In this document: piece by piece, positions 28,273-36,993 of the stretch
Numbering within the stretch: the stretch's first letter is position 1
How the letters are laid out: each line of letters begins with the position of its first letter
NCBI RefSeq assembly: GCF_009758205.1
Contig: NZ_WRXN01000007.1
Span: 62,001 to 126,000, forward strand
DNA: 64,000 nt
Direction: 5' to 3'
From: Chitinophaga tropicalis
Lineage (GTDB): Bacteria > Bacteroidota > Bacteroidia > Chitinophagales > Chitinophagaceae
The notes under the pieces: model-generated
What the model was told of the DNA's origin: nothing
What the model saw: only the letters and a program-made list of their open reading frames with translations
Databases searched by the model: none
Made by a program: the position numbers and the translations under genes

Positions 28273-30414
28273 CTACACAGCCAATATCTTATCCGGTGTT
28301 ATGGGCAGTTCCCTGATCCTTTTACCTGTGGCATGATACACTGCATTGGCCACGGCGGCAGAGAAGCCTATCAATGCTATCTCTCCCATACCTTTTGAGC
28401 CCATAGGATTAATAATGGGATCAGGTTTGTCTATGAAGATAGTTTCAATATGCGGTACATCTGCACTTACGGGCACATGATAGTCTGCCAGGTTGTTATT
28501 CACGAAACGGCCGTAACGGTGGTCGATAATCGCTTCTTCTGTCAATGCCATACCAATTCCTCCTGTCACACCTCCTATCATCTGGCTGGCTGCTGTTTTG
28601 GGGCTGACGATGCGACCTGAATCTGCCACTGTTACTACACGCTTCACACGTACAACGCCTGTTCCGGGATGCACATGTACTTCTGTAAAATGAATGGAGA
28701 AGGAGTACATGGAATACTTCTGTTGTTCAGCGCCTCCTTTCGATTCCTTTGTTACTTCCAGGTAAGGCTTTCCGTCTGCAGCCAGTACGTCTTTGATGTT
28801 ACCTTTGACAGCGCCGTTCTCAAAGGACAGTCCTTTAGCCGCCATCATCTCTTTCAGTGCCGTACATACATCATATACAGCAGAACCAACTGTGGAGACT
28901 GTAGCGGAGCCACCCTGGCTACCGGAAGGAGGTAAAGAGGAATCTCCCAGTTCGAAACGGATCTTTTCTATTGGTAAACCAGTCACCTCATGTGCAATCT
29001 GCACCATAGCAGTACCGGTACCGGGGCCAATATCGGCAGTAGCACTTTGTAGTACCAGGGAGCCATCGCCATTCAATTGTGCCCTGCAGGTAGAGCCCCC
29101 GCGATAGGCGCCAAATACGCCTGTGCTCATGCCATATCCTACGAGCCAATCCCCTTCTTTCATAGAACGGGGCTGGCGATTACGTTTGAACCATCCAATC
29201 TTTTCAGCTCCCAGCTGATAAGCTTCTTTCAGGTGATTGCTGGAAAATGGCTTATTTCTCTCAGGGTCTGTTTCTGCAAAGTTGAGGATCCTGAATTCTA
29301 CCGGGTCCATGTTCACTTTATACGCCATTTCATCTATAGCAGATTCCAAGGCAAAAGCACCGGTAGCTTCTCCGGGGCCACGCATCCAGATAGGTACGCC
29401 TCTGTCAAGCGGTACAATGCGGTATTTGGTAGTAACGTTAGGGCAGGCATACATGAACCTTGTCATTCTGACTGTGGCTTCAGTAAAATCTTCATAGCTG
29501 GCGGTTTCCCCTATGGCTTCATGATACATGCCTGATAACTTTCCATCTGCAGTAGCGCCCATGCTGATGTGCTGCAATGTGTAAGGGCGATAACCTACCA
29601 TGGTGAACATCTGCTGCCGGGTCATTACCAGTTTTACAGGACGTTTCAGTTTTTTTGCGGCCGCTATCACCACTATATCCTGTGGCCATGTACGCAATCC
29701 CATTCCGAAGCCGCCGCCTACAAATTCGGAGTGCACCTGTACGTTTTTTTCTTCCAGTTTGAAAGCAGCAGTTATGGTTTCCTGCGTATCTTTTACCCCC
29801 TGGGTTTTAGTCCATACGGTCACTTTATCTTCTCCATCCCATAGGGCCAGCACTCCATGCAGCTCCATAGGGTTGTGTACTTCTATGGGTATTACATAAT
29901 CTGCTTTCAGTGTAACCGGAGCAGTGCTGTGTGCGTTTGCATCACCACGGGAGTAGTCGCCCAGGCGGGAAGGCATATGTACTTCAGTCTTATGTTTTGC
30001 GAGATCTGTCTTATGCGCTTCTTTTTTGTAGATAGTCTTTACCAATGTAGCGGCGTATTGTGCACGCTCCAGTGTGTCAGCTATTACCAATGCTATAGGC
30101 TGACCGTTGAACAGTATTTTGTCGCTGCCCAGGAGACGCAGTTTCTCTCCACCGGAGGAAGGTTTGCTGTTATCGGCAGCCCATCCCGGGATGGCGGGCA
30201 TGTTGAGATGTGTAAGGACAGCCAGTACGCCGGGAGCTCTTTCTGCCTGTTTTGTATCAATACTGGTAATAGAGCCACGGGTAATGGTGCTGGTGACCAT
30301 TACGCAGTGTGTCATACCTGGTACTTCAATTTCAGCGAAGTATTTAGCCGCTCCCGTTACTTTGGCCCGACCATCGACACGGTTGATAGGCTTATTCTGG
30401 ATATCGTTTTTCAT
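28273..30414 (-). CDS. paoC: Aldehyde oxidoreductase molybdenum-cofactor-binding subunit (PaoC/xanthine dehydrogenase family)
   Basis: The 713-residue catalytic subunit of a xanthine oxidase-family enzyme that oxidises aldehydes or aromatic compounds with water. It holds the a/b hammerhead and two cofactor-binding domains, with GGGFGMGLRTWP and GPGEATGAFALESAIDEMA in the middle. GSKGMGEIALIG near the end contains the expected catalytic Glu678. The C-terminal ATGKRIRELPITPDKIL is close to E. coli PaoC as I remember it. It is the third gene of a paoA-paoB-paoC operon, 11 bases after paoB. Export would be with the Tat-signal-bearing small subunit. The substrate is not determinable. Confidence 0.88.
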   Translation of the reverse strand: MKNDIQNKPINRVDGRAKVTGAAKYFAEIEVPGMTHCVMVTSTITRGSITSIDTKQAERAPGVLAVLTHLNMPAIPGWAADNSKPSSGGEKLRLLGSDKILFNGQPIALVIADTLERAQYAATLVKTIYKKEAHKTDLAKHKTEVHMPSRLGDYSRGDANAHSTAPVTLKADYVIPIEVHNPMELHGVLALWDGEDKVTVWTKTQGVKDTQETITAAFKLEEKNVQVHSEFVGGGFGMGLRTWPQDIVVIAAAKKLKRPVKLVMTRQQMFTMVGYRPYTLQHISMGATADGKLSGMYHEAIGETASYEDFTEATVRMTRFMYACPNVTTKYRIVPLDRGVPIWMRGPGEATGAFALESAIDEMAYKVNMDPVEFRILNFAETDPERNKPFSSNHLKEAYQLGAEKIGWFKRNRQPRSMKEGDWLVGYGMSTGVFGAYRGGSTCRAQLNGDGSLVLQSATADIGPGTGTAMVQIAHEVTGLPIEKIRFELGDSSLPPSGSQGGSATVSTVGSAVYDVCTALKEMMAAKGLSFENGAVKGNIKDVLAADGKPYLEVTKESKGGAEQQKYSMYSFSIHFTEVHVHPGTGVVRVKRVVTVADSGRIVSPKTAASQMIGGVTGGIGMALTEEAIIDHRYGRFVNNNLADYHVPVSADVPHIETIFIDKPDPIINPMGSKGMGEIALIGFSAAVANAVYHATGKRIRELPITPDKILAV

Positions 30415-30425
30415 GGAGTTAGTTT

Positions 30426-31409
30426 TTATACCCTGCCGGAAGCTGTTTTCAGTGCTTCCACGATAGTATTGGGAGCGAGGGTGAGTTTGAAATCATTACC
30501 GCCGAAAGATCTTGCACCTTTCATTGCTGCTTCAGCGGCTTTACGGAAAGTATCTTCCGTAGCAGGCTGTCCTTTCAGGACTGCTTCTGCCTCCGTAAGC
30601 CGCCAGGGTTTATGCGCCACGCCTCCCATTGCCAGCCGGGCTTCGCGGATGTTACCACCGGAGATATCCAGTGCAGCGCCTACTGATACCAGGGCAAAAG
30701 CGTAGGATGCACGATCGCGTACTTTCAGGTAATGTGCATGATCTGCCAGTTTATTGAAGGGAATATCCACAGCCATGATCAATTCTCCGCGCTGGAGGGT
30801 GTTGTCTTTCTCCGGGGTGGTTCCCGGTAAACGGTGGAATTCGCCAAAGGGAATGGTCCTTTCTCCTTTGGGGCCAGCTATGAGAACGGTGGCATCAAGA
30901 GCCGTCAGGGCTACACACATATCGCTGGGGTGTACAGCAATGCACAGTTCACTTGTACCAAAGATGGCATGCATACGGTTGAAGCCTCCCAGGGCGCCAC
31001 AGCCCCTGCCGGGTTGTCTCTTGTTGCAGGGCAGGGCCAGGTCGTAGAAATAGTGGCAACGGGTGCGTTGCATCATATTACCGCCTACGGTTGCCATATT
31101 ACGCAGCTGCGGGGAGGCGCCTGCACTCAGCGCCTGTGATAACAGCGGGAAGTGTTTCAATATAAGTTTATCTTCTGCTACCACAGAATTTTTTGCCAGC
31201 GCTCCTATGCGGAGGCCTGTTTTGGTTTCTTCTATTGTAGCCAGTGGCAGGGCGTTAATGTCGACCAGTCTTTCAGGACTGGTCACCCCGCTTTTCATCA
31301 GGTCTATAAGGTTGGTACCACCGGCCAGGAACATGGCTGTTTTATCTTTCGCCAATGCAGCAATGGCTGTGTCTTTGGTAGAGACCCTTGTGTAAGTGAA
31401 CTGGTTCAT
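30426..31409 (-). CDS. paoB: Aldehyde oxidoreductase FAD-binding subunit (PaoB-like, with extra Fe-S cluster Cys)
   Basis: A 327-residue FAD subunit of the CO dehydrogenase/xanthine dehydrogenase type. The FAD-binding segment AMFLAGGTNLIDLMK is near the N-terminus and NMATVGGNMMQRTRC follows at about 104-118. Cys118, Cys128, Cys137 and Cys156 lie in an insertion (PCNKRQPGRGC) that in PaoB of E. coli binds an additional [4Fe-4S] cluster. This, more than overall similarity, points to the Pao type rather than plain xanthine dehydrogenase. It overlaps the paoA-like gene by 4 bases. Confidence 0.86.
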   Translation of the reverse strand: MNQFTYTRVSTKDTAIAALAKDKTAMFLAGGTNLIDLMKSGVTSPERLVDINALPLATIEETKTGLRIGALAKNSVVAEDKLILKHFPLLSQALSAGASPQLRNMATVGGNMMQRTRCHYFYDLALPCNKRQPGRGCGALGGFNRMHAIFGTSELCIAVHPSDMCVALTALDATVLIAGPKGERTIPFGEFHRLPGTTPEKDNTLQRGELIMAVDIPFNKLADHAHYLKVRDRASYAFALVSVGAALDISGGNIREARLAMGGVAHKPWRLTEAEAVLKGQPATEDTFRKAAEAAMKGARSFGGNDFKLTLAPNTIVEALKTASGRV

Positions 31410-32038
31410 ACTTTTTTCCCTCCCTGTTTTACGTCCATAATAGCGTCAACAATGTTGGAATATGCACCACAGCGGCAAATATTACCGCTCATATATTCCC
31501 TTATTTCTTCGGGCGAGTCAGCGTGTCCTTCCCGGATGCAGCAAACGGCTGACATGATCTGGCCGGGCGTGCAGTAGCCGCACTGGAAGCCGTCATGGTC
31601 AAGGAAGGCCTGCTGCATGGGATGCAGCTCTTCTCCGTGGGCCAGCCCTTCTATAGTGGTCACCTGCTTCCCTTCTGTGGTAACAGCCAGGGTAAGGCAG
31701 GAGTTGACACGTTGTCCGTCTATATGTACTGTACAGGCCCCACATTGTCCATGATCACAACCTTTCTTGGTGCCTGTCAGCTGCAGACGTTCCCGCAACA
31801 GGTCCAGCAGGGTAACACGGGGCTCTATTTTCAGGTTTTGCTTTACGCCGTTGATGGTTACATTCAGCGGCATTTGCTCGATAGCGGCTGCAATCTTTTC
31901 GTCAAGCCCTTCTTCAGCTGCTTTCACCACAGCATTTGGCGCAAGGGCTATTGCAGTGATGAGAGAGGACTGCTTGAGAAAGGACCGGCGTGAAGTGCCG
32001 GAGGTATATTCCTCTGCATTTTTAAGTTGGTCGCTCAT
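31406..32038 (-). CDS. paoA: Aldehyde oxidoreductase 2Fe-2S subunit with Tat signal (PaoA-like)
   Basis: A 210-residue iron-sulfur subunit. It has a twin-arginine signal (SRRSFLKQSSLITAIALAP, about 17-36), a plant-type [2Fe-2S] site (GCDHGQCGACTVHIDG...NSC), and a second [2Fe-2S] domain with CGYCTPGQIM and ICRCGAYSNI. It passes electrons between the molybdenum and FAD sites and carries the whole complex to the periplasm through Tat, as in PaoABC. It is the first gene of the operon. No maturation chaperone gene (PaoD/XdhC type) is present in the window. Confidence 0.88.
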   Translation of the reverse strand: MSDQLKNAEEYTSGTSRRSFLKQSSLITAIALAPNAVVKAAEEGLDEKIAAAIEQMPLNVTINGVKQNLKIEPRVTLLDLLRERLQLTGTKKGCDHGQCGACTVHIDGQRVNSCLTLAVTTEGKQVTTIEGLAHGEELHPMQQAFLDHDGFQCGYCTPGQIMSAVCCIREGHADSPEEIREYMSGNICRCGAYSNIVDAIMDVKQGGKKV

Positions 32039-32080
32039 AAAAACAGGTTATTGAATAGTAAAAAGTACAGTAATTGCCAC

Positions 32081-32088
32081 CAAAATTA
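32081..32088 (-). promoter_or_regulatory. Candidate -7 element for the paoABC-like operon
   Basis: The minus strand reads TAATTTTG, matching TAnnTTTG, about 43 bases before the paoA start. No clear -33 TTG. Confidence 0.38.
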
Positions 32089-32178
32089 TACCGGCGGCAC
32101 AGGAAAAAGTTACTTCTTATTTAGATAGTAATCGCTATATAAAATGATATACAACGAGGCTTTCGGGATAAGGGGGTG

Positions 32179-33882
32179 TTATCCGATAACACCTAATTTC
32201 TTTAACCGCATGGCAATGGCACCGTTTGAGCGGTTAAATACCTTTGCCAGGTAGGGTACTGGTCTTCCTTCATTAAAGAGTTGTTCCAGCCGCCTGTCGT
32301 CGGATGGTGTCCAGTTAGTATTGGCATTCTGTTTTTTCTCGCCATCGCCGGCGTAAGCGTAGGTGCTGATCTTTTTCCCTTTGGGTGTTCCTTTCTGTGC
32401 TACGGGAGCTGCTTTGACGCCTGTCAGTATCTCTTCGGGGATATACAGGTGTTTGCGGGCTCTTGTAATAGCTACATATAACAGGTTGATCTCTTCATTT
32501 AAACGGGCCAGTACTACCGGGTCCCTGCCTTCGGAAAGTTTGAGCACTTTATCACGGCTCATGAAATCGCCGGCCAGTGTTACTTCATCATATTCCATGC
32601 CTTTGCAGCGGTGTACGGTAGAAAAGATCATATCAGCTTTTTCTTTGTCGTCATGGTCCAGGTGGCTATCCTTTAGTTTTTTGATATAACCGGGTATTTT
32701 CACGCCGTATTTTTTCACTACTTCCACGAGCATGCCCATCTGTGTTTCACCTGCGCTTTTGATATAATCTTCCAGCTCATCCATACTGCTCATACCGGCG
32801 ATGGTTTTGTCACGGATACGGTCTCTGTCTCCCGTATGCAGGTTGAGGATATCATATATGCTGGCGCCTTCACCGGCGTAGGTATAGCTCTCTATCCTGC
32901 CTTCGAAATAAAGGCTCCTGATCTCTTTCTTTTCTATCAGCAGTTCTATCGCTTTTACCAGCAGGCCGGCGTTGGTGCGTGCAACAACCGCCCTGGTTTT
33001 TCCTTTGCCTGTTTTGCCGTGACCGGTGATCTTCAGTTCCAGCTGATCACTGTAAAAATTTTTCCAGTTGATGACATATGTGGCAAGATCTGCAATGTCC
33101 TGGTCAAACCGGAAACTGTTTGTAAGTGTGAAGAAGGGGAAATTTACTTTTTCGAGTGAGTTGACAGCGTAACGCCAGGCGTAGATCTGCTGATGAGTAT
33201 CTCCTACCAGTACCTTTGTAGCTGGTTGGGACATGAATACGTCCAGCATAGCGCCGGAGGCGTCCTGTCCTTCGTCAAACAGGATCACGTCGAATGGCAG
33301 GATAGGTTTGCTCAGCTGGAATTTCTTCAGGTAAAAATCGTGTGTAATAGGTATTTCCCCTTTATTCATTTTATCGAGGAACAACCTTGTCTGATGCTGG
33401 ATATCTTTTTTATATTTTGTAGCAAATTCTTTAGCTTCAGTATCTGTTACAGTCTCTTCATAATCGAGGTCCTGTACTTTTGCCGGAGCGCTGTTACAGA
33501 AATATGAAAGGTAAGCGTTGATATGATTGGCTAAGATATATTCTGTGTGTTTTCCCCTGAGGCCTCTCAGGTTCAAAATATCTACGATCTCGGGGACTTT
33601 ATATCCTTCTGACTTCAATGTATATCCTGAACCTCTTACAATGTAAGAGAAAGCAAGTGAGTGGGCTGTTTCAACCCGCACGTGATCCAGGTTCTTTTCT
33701 GCAAATTTCTTTTCTGCTTCGAGTTTAACCGTTTTGTTGAAGGCAAGGTATAAAATACGTTGTCCTTTACGGGACTTTGCGTATTCTATTAATGTGGTGG
33801 TTTTGCCGGCGCCTGCAACCGCTACGATCTTGATGTTTCCGCTGCTTTTAATAATAGCGGCCTGTTCCTGGGTCAGATTCAT
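32179..33882 (-). CDS. UvrD-like superfamily 1 helicase with C-terminal DNA-binding-like module
   Basis: A 567-residue ATP-dependent helicase, shorter than UvrD/PcrA (about 720). It has a Q-motif (LTQEQAAI), Walker A VAGAGKTTT at 22-30, DVILFDEGQDASGAML (motif II), VLVGDTHQQIYAWRYA (motif III), STVHRCKGMEYDEV (motif V) and NLLYVAITRARKHLYI (motif VI). The last 45 or so residues (WTPSDDRRLEQLFNEG...GAIAMRLKKLGVIG) look like a small helix-turn-helix/Myb-like DNA-binding module. It is probably in DNA repair or replication restart. No nuclease domain is seen. It is transcribed alone. Confidence 0.87.
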   Translation of the reverse strand: MNLTQEQAAIIKSSGNIKIVAVAGAGKTTTLIEYAKSRKGQRILYLAFNKTVKLEAEKKFAEKNLDHVRVETAHSLAFSYIVRGSGYTLKSEGYKVPEIVDILNLRGLRGKHTEYILANHINAYLSYFCNSAPAKVQDLDYEETVTDTEAKEFATKYKKDIQHQTRLFLDKMNKGEIPITHDFYLKKFQLSKPILPFDVILFDEGQDASGAMLDVFMSQPATKVLVGDTHQQIYAWRYAVNSLEKVNFPFFTLTNSFRFDQDIADLATYVINWKNFYSDQLELKITGHGKTGKGKTRAVVARTNAGLLVKAIELLIEKKEIRSLYFEGRIESYTYAGEGASIYDILNLHTGDRDRIRDKTIAGMSSMDELEDYIKSAGETQMGMLVEVVKKYGVKIPGYIKKLKDSHLDHDDKEKADMIFSTVHRCKGMEYDEVTLAGDFMSRDKVLKLSEGRDPVVLARLNEEINLLYVAITRARKHLYIPEEILTGVKAAPVAQKGTPKGKKISTYAYAGDGEKKQNANTNWTPSDDRRLEQLFNEGRPVPYLAKVFNRSNGAIAMRLKKLGVIG

Positions 33883-33970
33883 GGGGCGAATTTACGGTAA
33901 GAAATGATAATCAAATTTCCAACCCATACAATTTGAAAGTTCAGTCATTAACATATTCGTTATCTACCCA

Positions 33971-34912
33971 CTAAATATACCAGATATCTTCCGGGGATAA
34001 TGCCAGCTGAACTGTTTCTCCTTTTACAAAATGCCCGTTATCTACCTTTACTGTTACTATCTGTTGTGATAATGCCACTTCCAGTTCGTATGTACTTCCC
34101 ATGAAATGAACAGCTTTTACCGTTCCCTTCAATGCAACTTCTTTTCCTGTTACTATCCGGAAATTTTCGGGGCGTACAAAGGCTCTTTTTCCATTCATCT
34201 CTACAAGATTATACTTCCCGAACAATCCTGCTACATATTCATCCACCGGTTGATGGTATATCTTTTCCGGCGGTCCCTGCTGTACTATTCTTCCTTCCTT
34301 CATGACGATGATCTCTTCCGCCCAGCCGAGTGTATCCAGGGGATCGTGAGATACGAGCAGACAGGTGATCTTTAGTTTATCACTGATATTGCGGATGATT
34401 GTTTTTAAAGTTTCTTTGAGGATAGGGTCGAGGTTAGAAAAGGGCTCGTCGAGGATAAGTAAACGGGGTGCTGTGGTTAACAGTCTTGCCAGTGCTATGC
34501 GTTGTTTTTCGCCGCCCGAGAGCTGGTCGTTCTTCCGTTTCATGAGGTGCGATATATGGCATAGCTTGTATAGTTCTTCTGCTTCTTCGTCAGTCAACAG
34601 ATTTGCATATTCCAGGATCTCTTCCATCCTGTAATGGTTGCGTAGTTCAAAGTGTTGTGAGAGGTAGGCTATGCCGGGTTGACCGGGTAATAGTCTTTCT
34701 AATGGTCCTTTTACACGTTCATTTGCAAATAATACTTCGCCGCCATCGGCTTGTGTAAGACCTGCTATGATCTTTAACAGGGTGCTTTTACCGCAACCGG
34801 ATTCTCCGGCTATTGCTATTTTCTGAAATTCTTTTTGAGTAAAGCTGACGCCTTTCAGTACTTCTTCTTCTCCTTCCCGTTTGCGGGCGTCTGATACATA
34901 GATTAAGTTCAT
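33971..34912 (-). CDS. ABC transporter ATP-binding protein with TOBE domain (no permease nearby)
   Basis: A 313-residue ATPase. It has Walker A GESGCGKS at 36-43, signature LSGGEKQRIALARL, Walker B LLILDEPFSNLDP and an H-loop in LLVSHDPLD. A C-terminal TOBE-like beta domain (about 250-313, GTVKAVHFMGSTYELEV) follows. That build is typical of importer ATPases for ferric iron, polyamines, sulfate or molybdate. Neighbouring genes encode no permease or binding protein, so the partner must be elsewhere. A molybdate role would fit the nearby molybdenum enzyme but is only a guess. Confidence 0.85.
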   Translation of the reverse strand: MNLIYVSDARKREGEEEVLKGVSFTQKEFQKIAIAGESGCGKSTLLKIIAGLTQADGGEVLFANERVKGPLERLLPGQPGIAYLSQHFELRNHYRMEEILEYANLLTDEEAEELYKLCHISHLMKRKNDQLSGGEKQRIALARLLTTAPRLLILDEPFSNLDPILKETLKTIIRNISDKLKITCLLVSHDPLDTLGWAEEIIVMKEGRIVQQGPPEKIYHQPVDEYVAGLFGKYNLVEMNGKRAFVRPENFRIVTGKEVALKGTVKAVHFMGSTYELEVALSQQIVTVKVDNGHFVKGETVQLALSPEDIWYI

Positions 34913-35005
34913 ATATATTTTGTACAGAAAGACACTGCTAAAGTGACTATCTTCTTCATTTTTGTTTGCGCTAAATTAGTATATCTGGTAGCATCACGCA
35001 AGTAT

Positions 35006-35079
35006 AAAAAATGCTTTTGCCTGCAGCAAAAGCATTTTTCCTGAGGGGGAGGGATCTGGCCTCCGGCTGGCTAAAATCC
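35006..35079 (+). repeat. Intergenic hairpin repeat, copy D
   Basis: A 14-bp perfect stem (35007-35020 with 35026-35039) has core ATGCTTTTGC/CTGCA/GCAAAAGCAT. It is followed by CTGAGGGGGAGGG and a GC-rich module (CTGGCCTCCGGCTGGCT) like that of copies B, C and E. It is in the same orientation as the others, 3' of the lipid kinase gene. The left flank GGAATTGCTC is not kept. Nothing else was seen in 34913-35133. Confidence 0.65.
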
Positions 35080-35133
35080 AGCGATTAATTATGAGGAATT
35101 GAGATATAGTGGTAAGCTCACTGAAATCCCAAA

Positions 35134-36039
35134 TCAATCCGGTACTAAAAACTGTAATTCCCTTTTTAATACATTTATCATGTAACCTTTTTGCCTGTCT
35201 ACTTTAATAAGTTCATCATCAATGTGTCCGTGTATATCATCCCATATTACCTTTATCTGCTGTCCTTTTATGACAGGCAGGTCAAAATCCTTCTGTACAT
35301 CTGACGTTATACAATCTTTGATGTAAGCTGCAAAAGATTTCCGTTTATCCTCCCCTATCATGATCACTTCGAGTTTACCATCTCCCACATCTGCATCTTT
35401 ATTGATGTTCAGGCCCGGGCCAACGGAGCGGATATTCATAATTTCCAGCAGGATATATTTTCCGGAATAGTCTCTGCCATCTATTTCCAGCTGGCAGGCT
35501 GCAACAGGGTAGGTAGTGACAATGTCATACAGCTGTTCCAGGTCTGAGCGCAGTTTTTCTTCCGGGGGAGGCTCTTTCCTGGCTTTCTTTTCCTTCTCCT
35601 TCATGCTATCCATCAGCACAGGGAATACGCCGAAGCCAATACCTTCAAGGAAGTATACATGTTCTTTGAAGCCGTTTATCTGGCCTACGTCAAATTTTCT
35701 GATACGTTCCTTATGCCAGGAAGCGATGATATGTTCCAGCTGACCGGAAGAGTTGACAGACCTGCTGATATTATTAGCGGTACCCATGGGCAGCAATGCC
35801 AGGGGATACTGTTTCTTTCCTGCTTTACCCTGCAGGAAGCGCAGTATCACTTTCCTAACTGTACCATCGCCTCCGGCAATGATCACAAAATCGGATGCAG
35901 GGTCCAGATCGTCCCACCAATCTTTTTTTGATGAAGAATATATACAATCTATTCCGTGCGACCTGATCAGGTCTACCAGTTCTGCTTCTGAATGGTCTTT
36001 ATCACCAGCTTTGGGATTGTGCAACAAATTTGCCTTCAT
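35134..36039 (-). CDS. Diacylglycerol kinase-family lipid kinase
   Basis: A 301-residue protein of the DAGK/YegS family that phosphorylates lipid alcohols with ATP. The nucleotide-binding loop GGDGTVRKV lies at 56-64, followed by LPMGTANNISRS, the second hallmark of the catalytic domain. An N-terminal LLHNPKAGD start is also typical. No membrane segment is seen, so it is cytoplasmic or peripheral. It diverges from surE with 61 bases between starts, in which CCACTACCAGTGG is a small palindrome. The lipid substrate is unknown. Confidence 0.87.
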   Translation of the reverse strand: MKANLLHNPKAGDKDHSEAELVDLIRSHGIDCIYSSSKKDWWDDLDPASDFVIIAGGDGTVRKVILRFLQGKAGKKQYPLALLPMGTANNISRSVNSSGQLEHIIASWHKERIRKFDVGQINGFKEHVYFLEGIGFGVFPVLMDSMKEKEKKARKEPPPEEKLRSDLEQLYDIVTTYPVAACQLEIDGRDYSGKYILLEIMNIRSVGPGLNINKDADVGDGKLEVIMIGEDKRKSFAAYIKDCITSDVQKDFDLPVIKGQQIKVIWDDIHGHIDDELIKVDRQKGYMINVLKRELQFLVPD

Positions 36040-36100
36040 AACGCATATAAGACAAAAAGAATACCACTACCAGTGGCATGAATTTAGCGACCATTCGGGT

Positions 36101-36841
36101 ATGAGAATACTTATCACAAACGACGACGGAATTTATAGTCCGGGGATAGCAGCACTGGCCCGGATAGCGTCCAGCTTCGGAGAAGTAAGGATAGTAGCGC
36201 CGGATGTAGAGCAGTCTTCCATGGGTCATGCTGTAACGCATTCAAGGCCTCTTTCCTATAAACCATCTCCCATTAGTTTTGGCGGGATAACAGCATATCG
36301 TGTAAATGGCACCCCGGCAGATTGTGTGGCGCTTGGTACACATCTATGGTCAAAGACCGATGTAGTGCTTTCGGGGATTAACCTGGGGCCCAACCTGGGT
36401 AACGGCATGTGGCATTCCGGTACATTGGCTGCCGCCAAGCAGGCTGTACTACTGGGAATAAAAGGCATTGCACTTAGCACCCCAGTGGGTAAAACAGAAC
36501 CTAATTTTGATGTGATTGCGCCTTATGTGTCTCAGGTACTGGAGGAGCTGCTGGAAAAACCGGGGTTAAGCCTTTTTAATGTCAACTTCCCGCAGCATCC
36601 TAAAGATATACGGTGGACAAGGCAGTCTGTAAGACTATACGACGGGAAGATAGTGCCGGGCACTGATCCTATGAACAGGAAACATTACTGGTTTACCGTC
36701 ACTCCGCTGGAACCGGCGGAGGAGGGCACAGACAGATGGGCGGTAGAAAATGATTTTGTATCCATTACTCCGCTGCGGCTTGATCTTACAAATGAGGCAG
36801 AGCTGCAGGCTGCATTGAACAGCCATGCAATGTCAAAATAA
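36101..36841 (+). CDS. surE: 5'/3'-nucleotidase SurE
   Basis: A 246-residue SurE phosphatase that removes phosphate from nucleoside monophosphates, linked to stress survival. The N-terminus MRILITNDDGIYSPG carries the metal-binding Asp8 and Asp9. SSMGHAVTHSRPL and SGINLGPNLG supply the other ligands, and NGTPADCVALG is also conserved. The frame is open far upstream, but the ATG at 36101 begins the conserved domain exactly. A cytoplasmic enzyme. Downstream lie the TGTCCG palindromes that precede the FtsX-type permease. Confidence 0.95.
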   Translation: MRILITNDDGIYSPGIAALARIASSFGEVRIVAPDVEQSSMGHAVTHSRPLSYKPSPISFGGITAYRVNGTPADCVALGTHLWSKTDVVLSGINLGPNLGNGMWHSGTLAAAKQAVLLGIKGIALSTPVGKTEPNFDVIAPYVSQVLEELLEKPGLSLFNVNFPQHPKDIRWTRQSVRLYDGKIVPGTDPMNRKHYWFTVTPLEPAEEGTDRWAVENDFVSITPLRLDLTNEAELQAALNSHAMSK

Positions 36842-36844
36842 AGA

Positions 36845-36893
36845 TGTCCGGACAGTGTCCGTATATGGACACTGTTCAGACCATAAGCGGACA
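36845..36893 (+). promoter_or_regulatory. Cluster of TGTCCG/CGGACA half-sites upstream of an FtsX permease
   Basis: TGTCCGGACA (36845-36854) is a perfect palindrome. CAGTGTCC-GTATAT-GGACACTG (36853-36874) has 8-bp arms, and another CGGACA lies at 36888-36893. The cluster begins 4 bases after surE and ends 100 bases before the permease ATG. This could be an operator array or, less likely, a surE terminator, since no T-run follows. A GG-N10-G pattern at 36948-36960 faintly recalls a sigma-54 promoter but lacks the -12 GC. Confidence 0.45.
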
Positions 36894-36993
36894 AATATGA
36901 CTACACTTTCCACAACAACAAATTCAGTATCAAACGGTTAAAAAACAGGCATTCCTCTTGAAAAGGCATATGTTTACATAACCCTGTAACTGT

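Noticed and set aside
29857..30705. 282-codon plus-strand frame spanning the paoC/paoB junction
   Set aside because: It is antisense to two well-supported genes and Cys/Phe-rich in a way typical of shadow translation.
36948..36961. Sigma-54-like promoter before the FtsX permease
   Set aside because: The GG-N10-G spacing is right, but the invariant -12 C is missing here and also at the paralogue.
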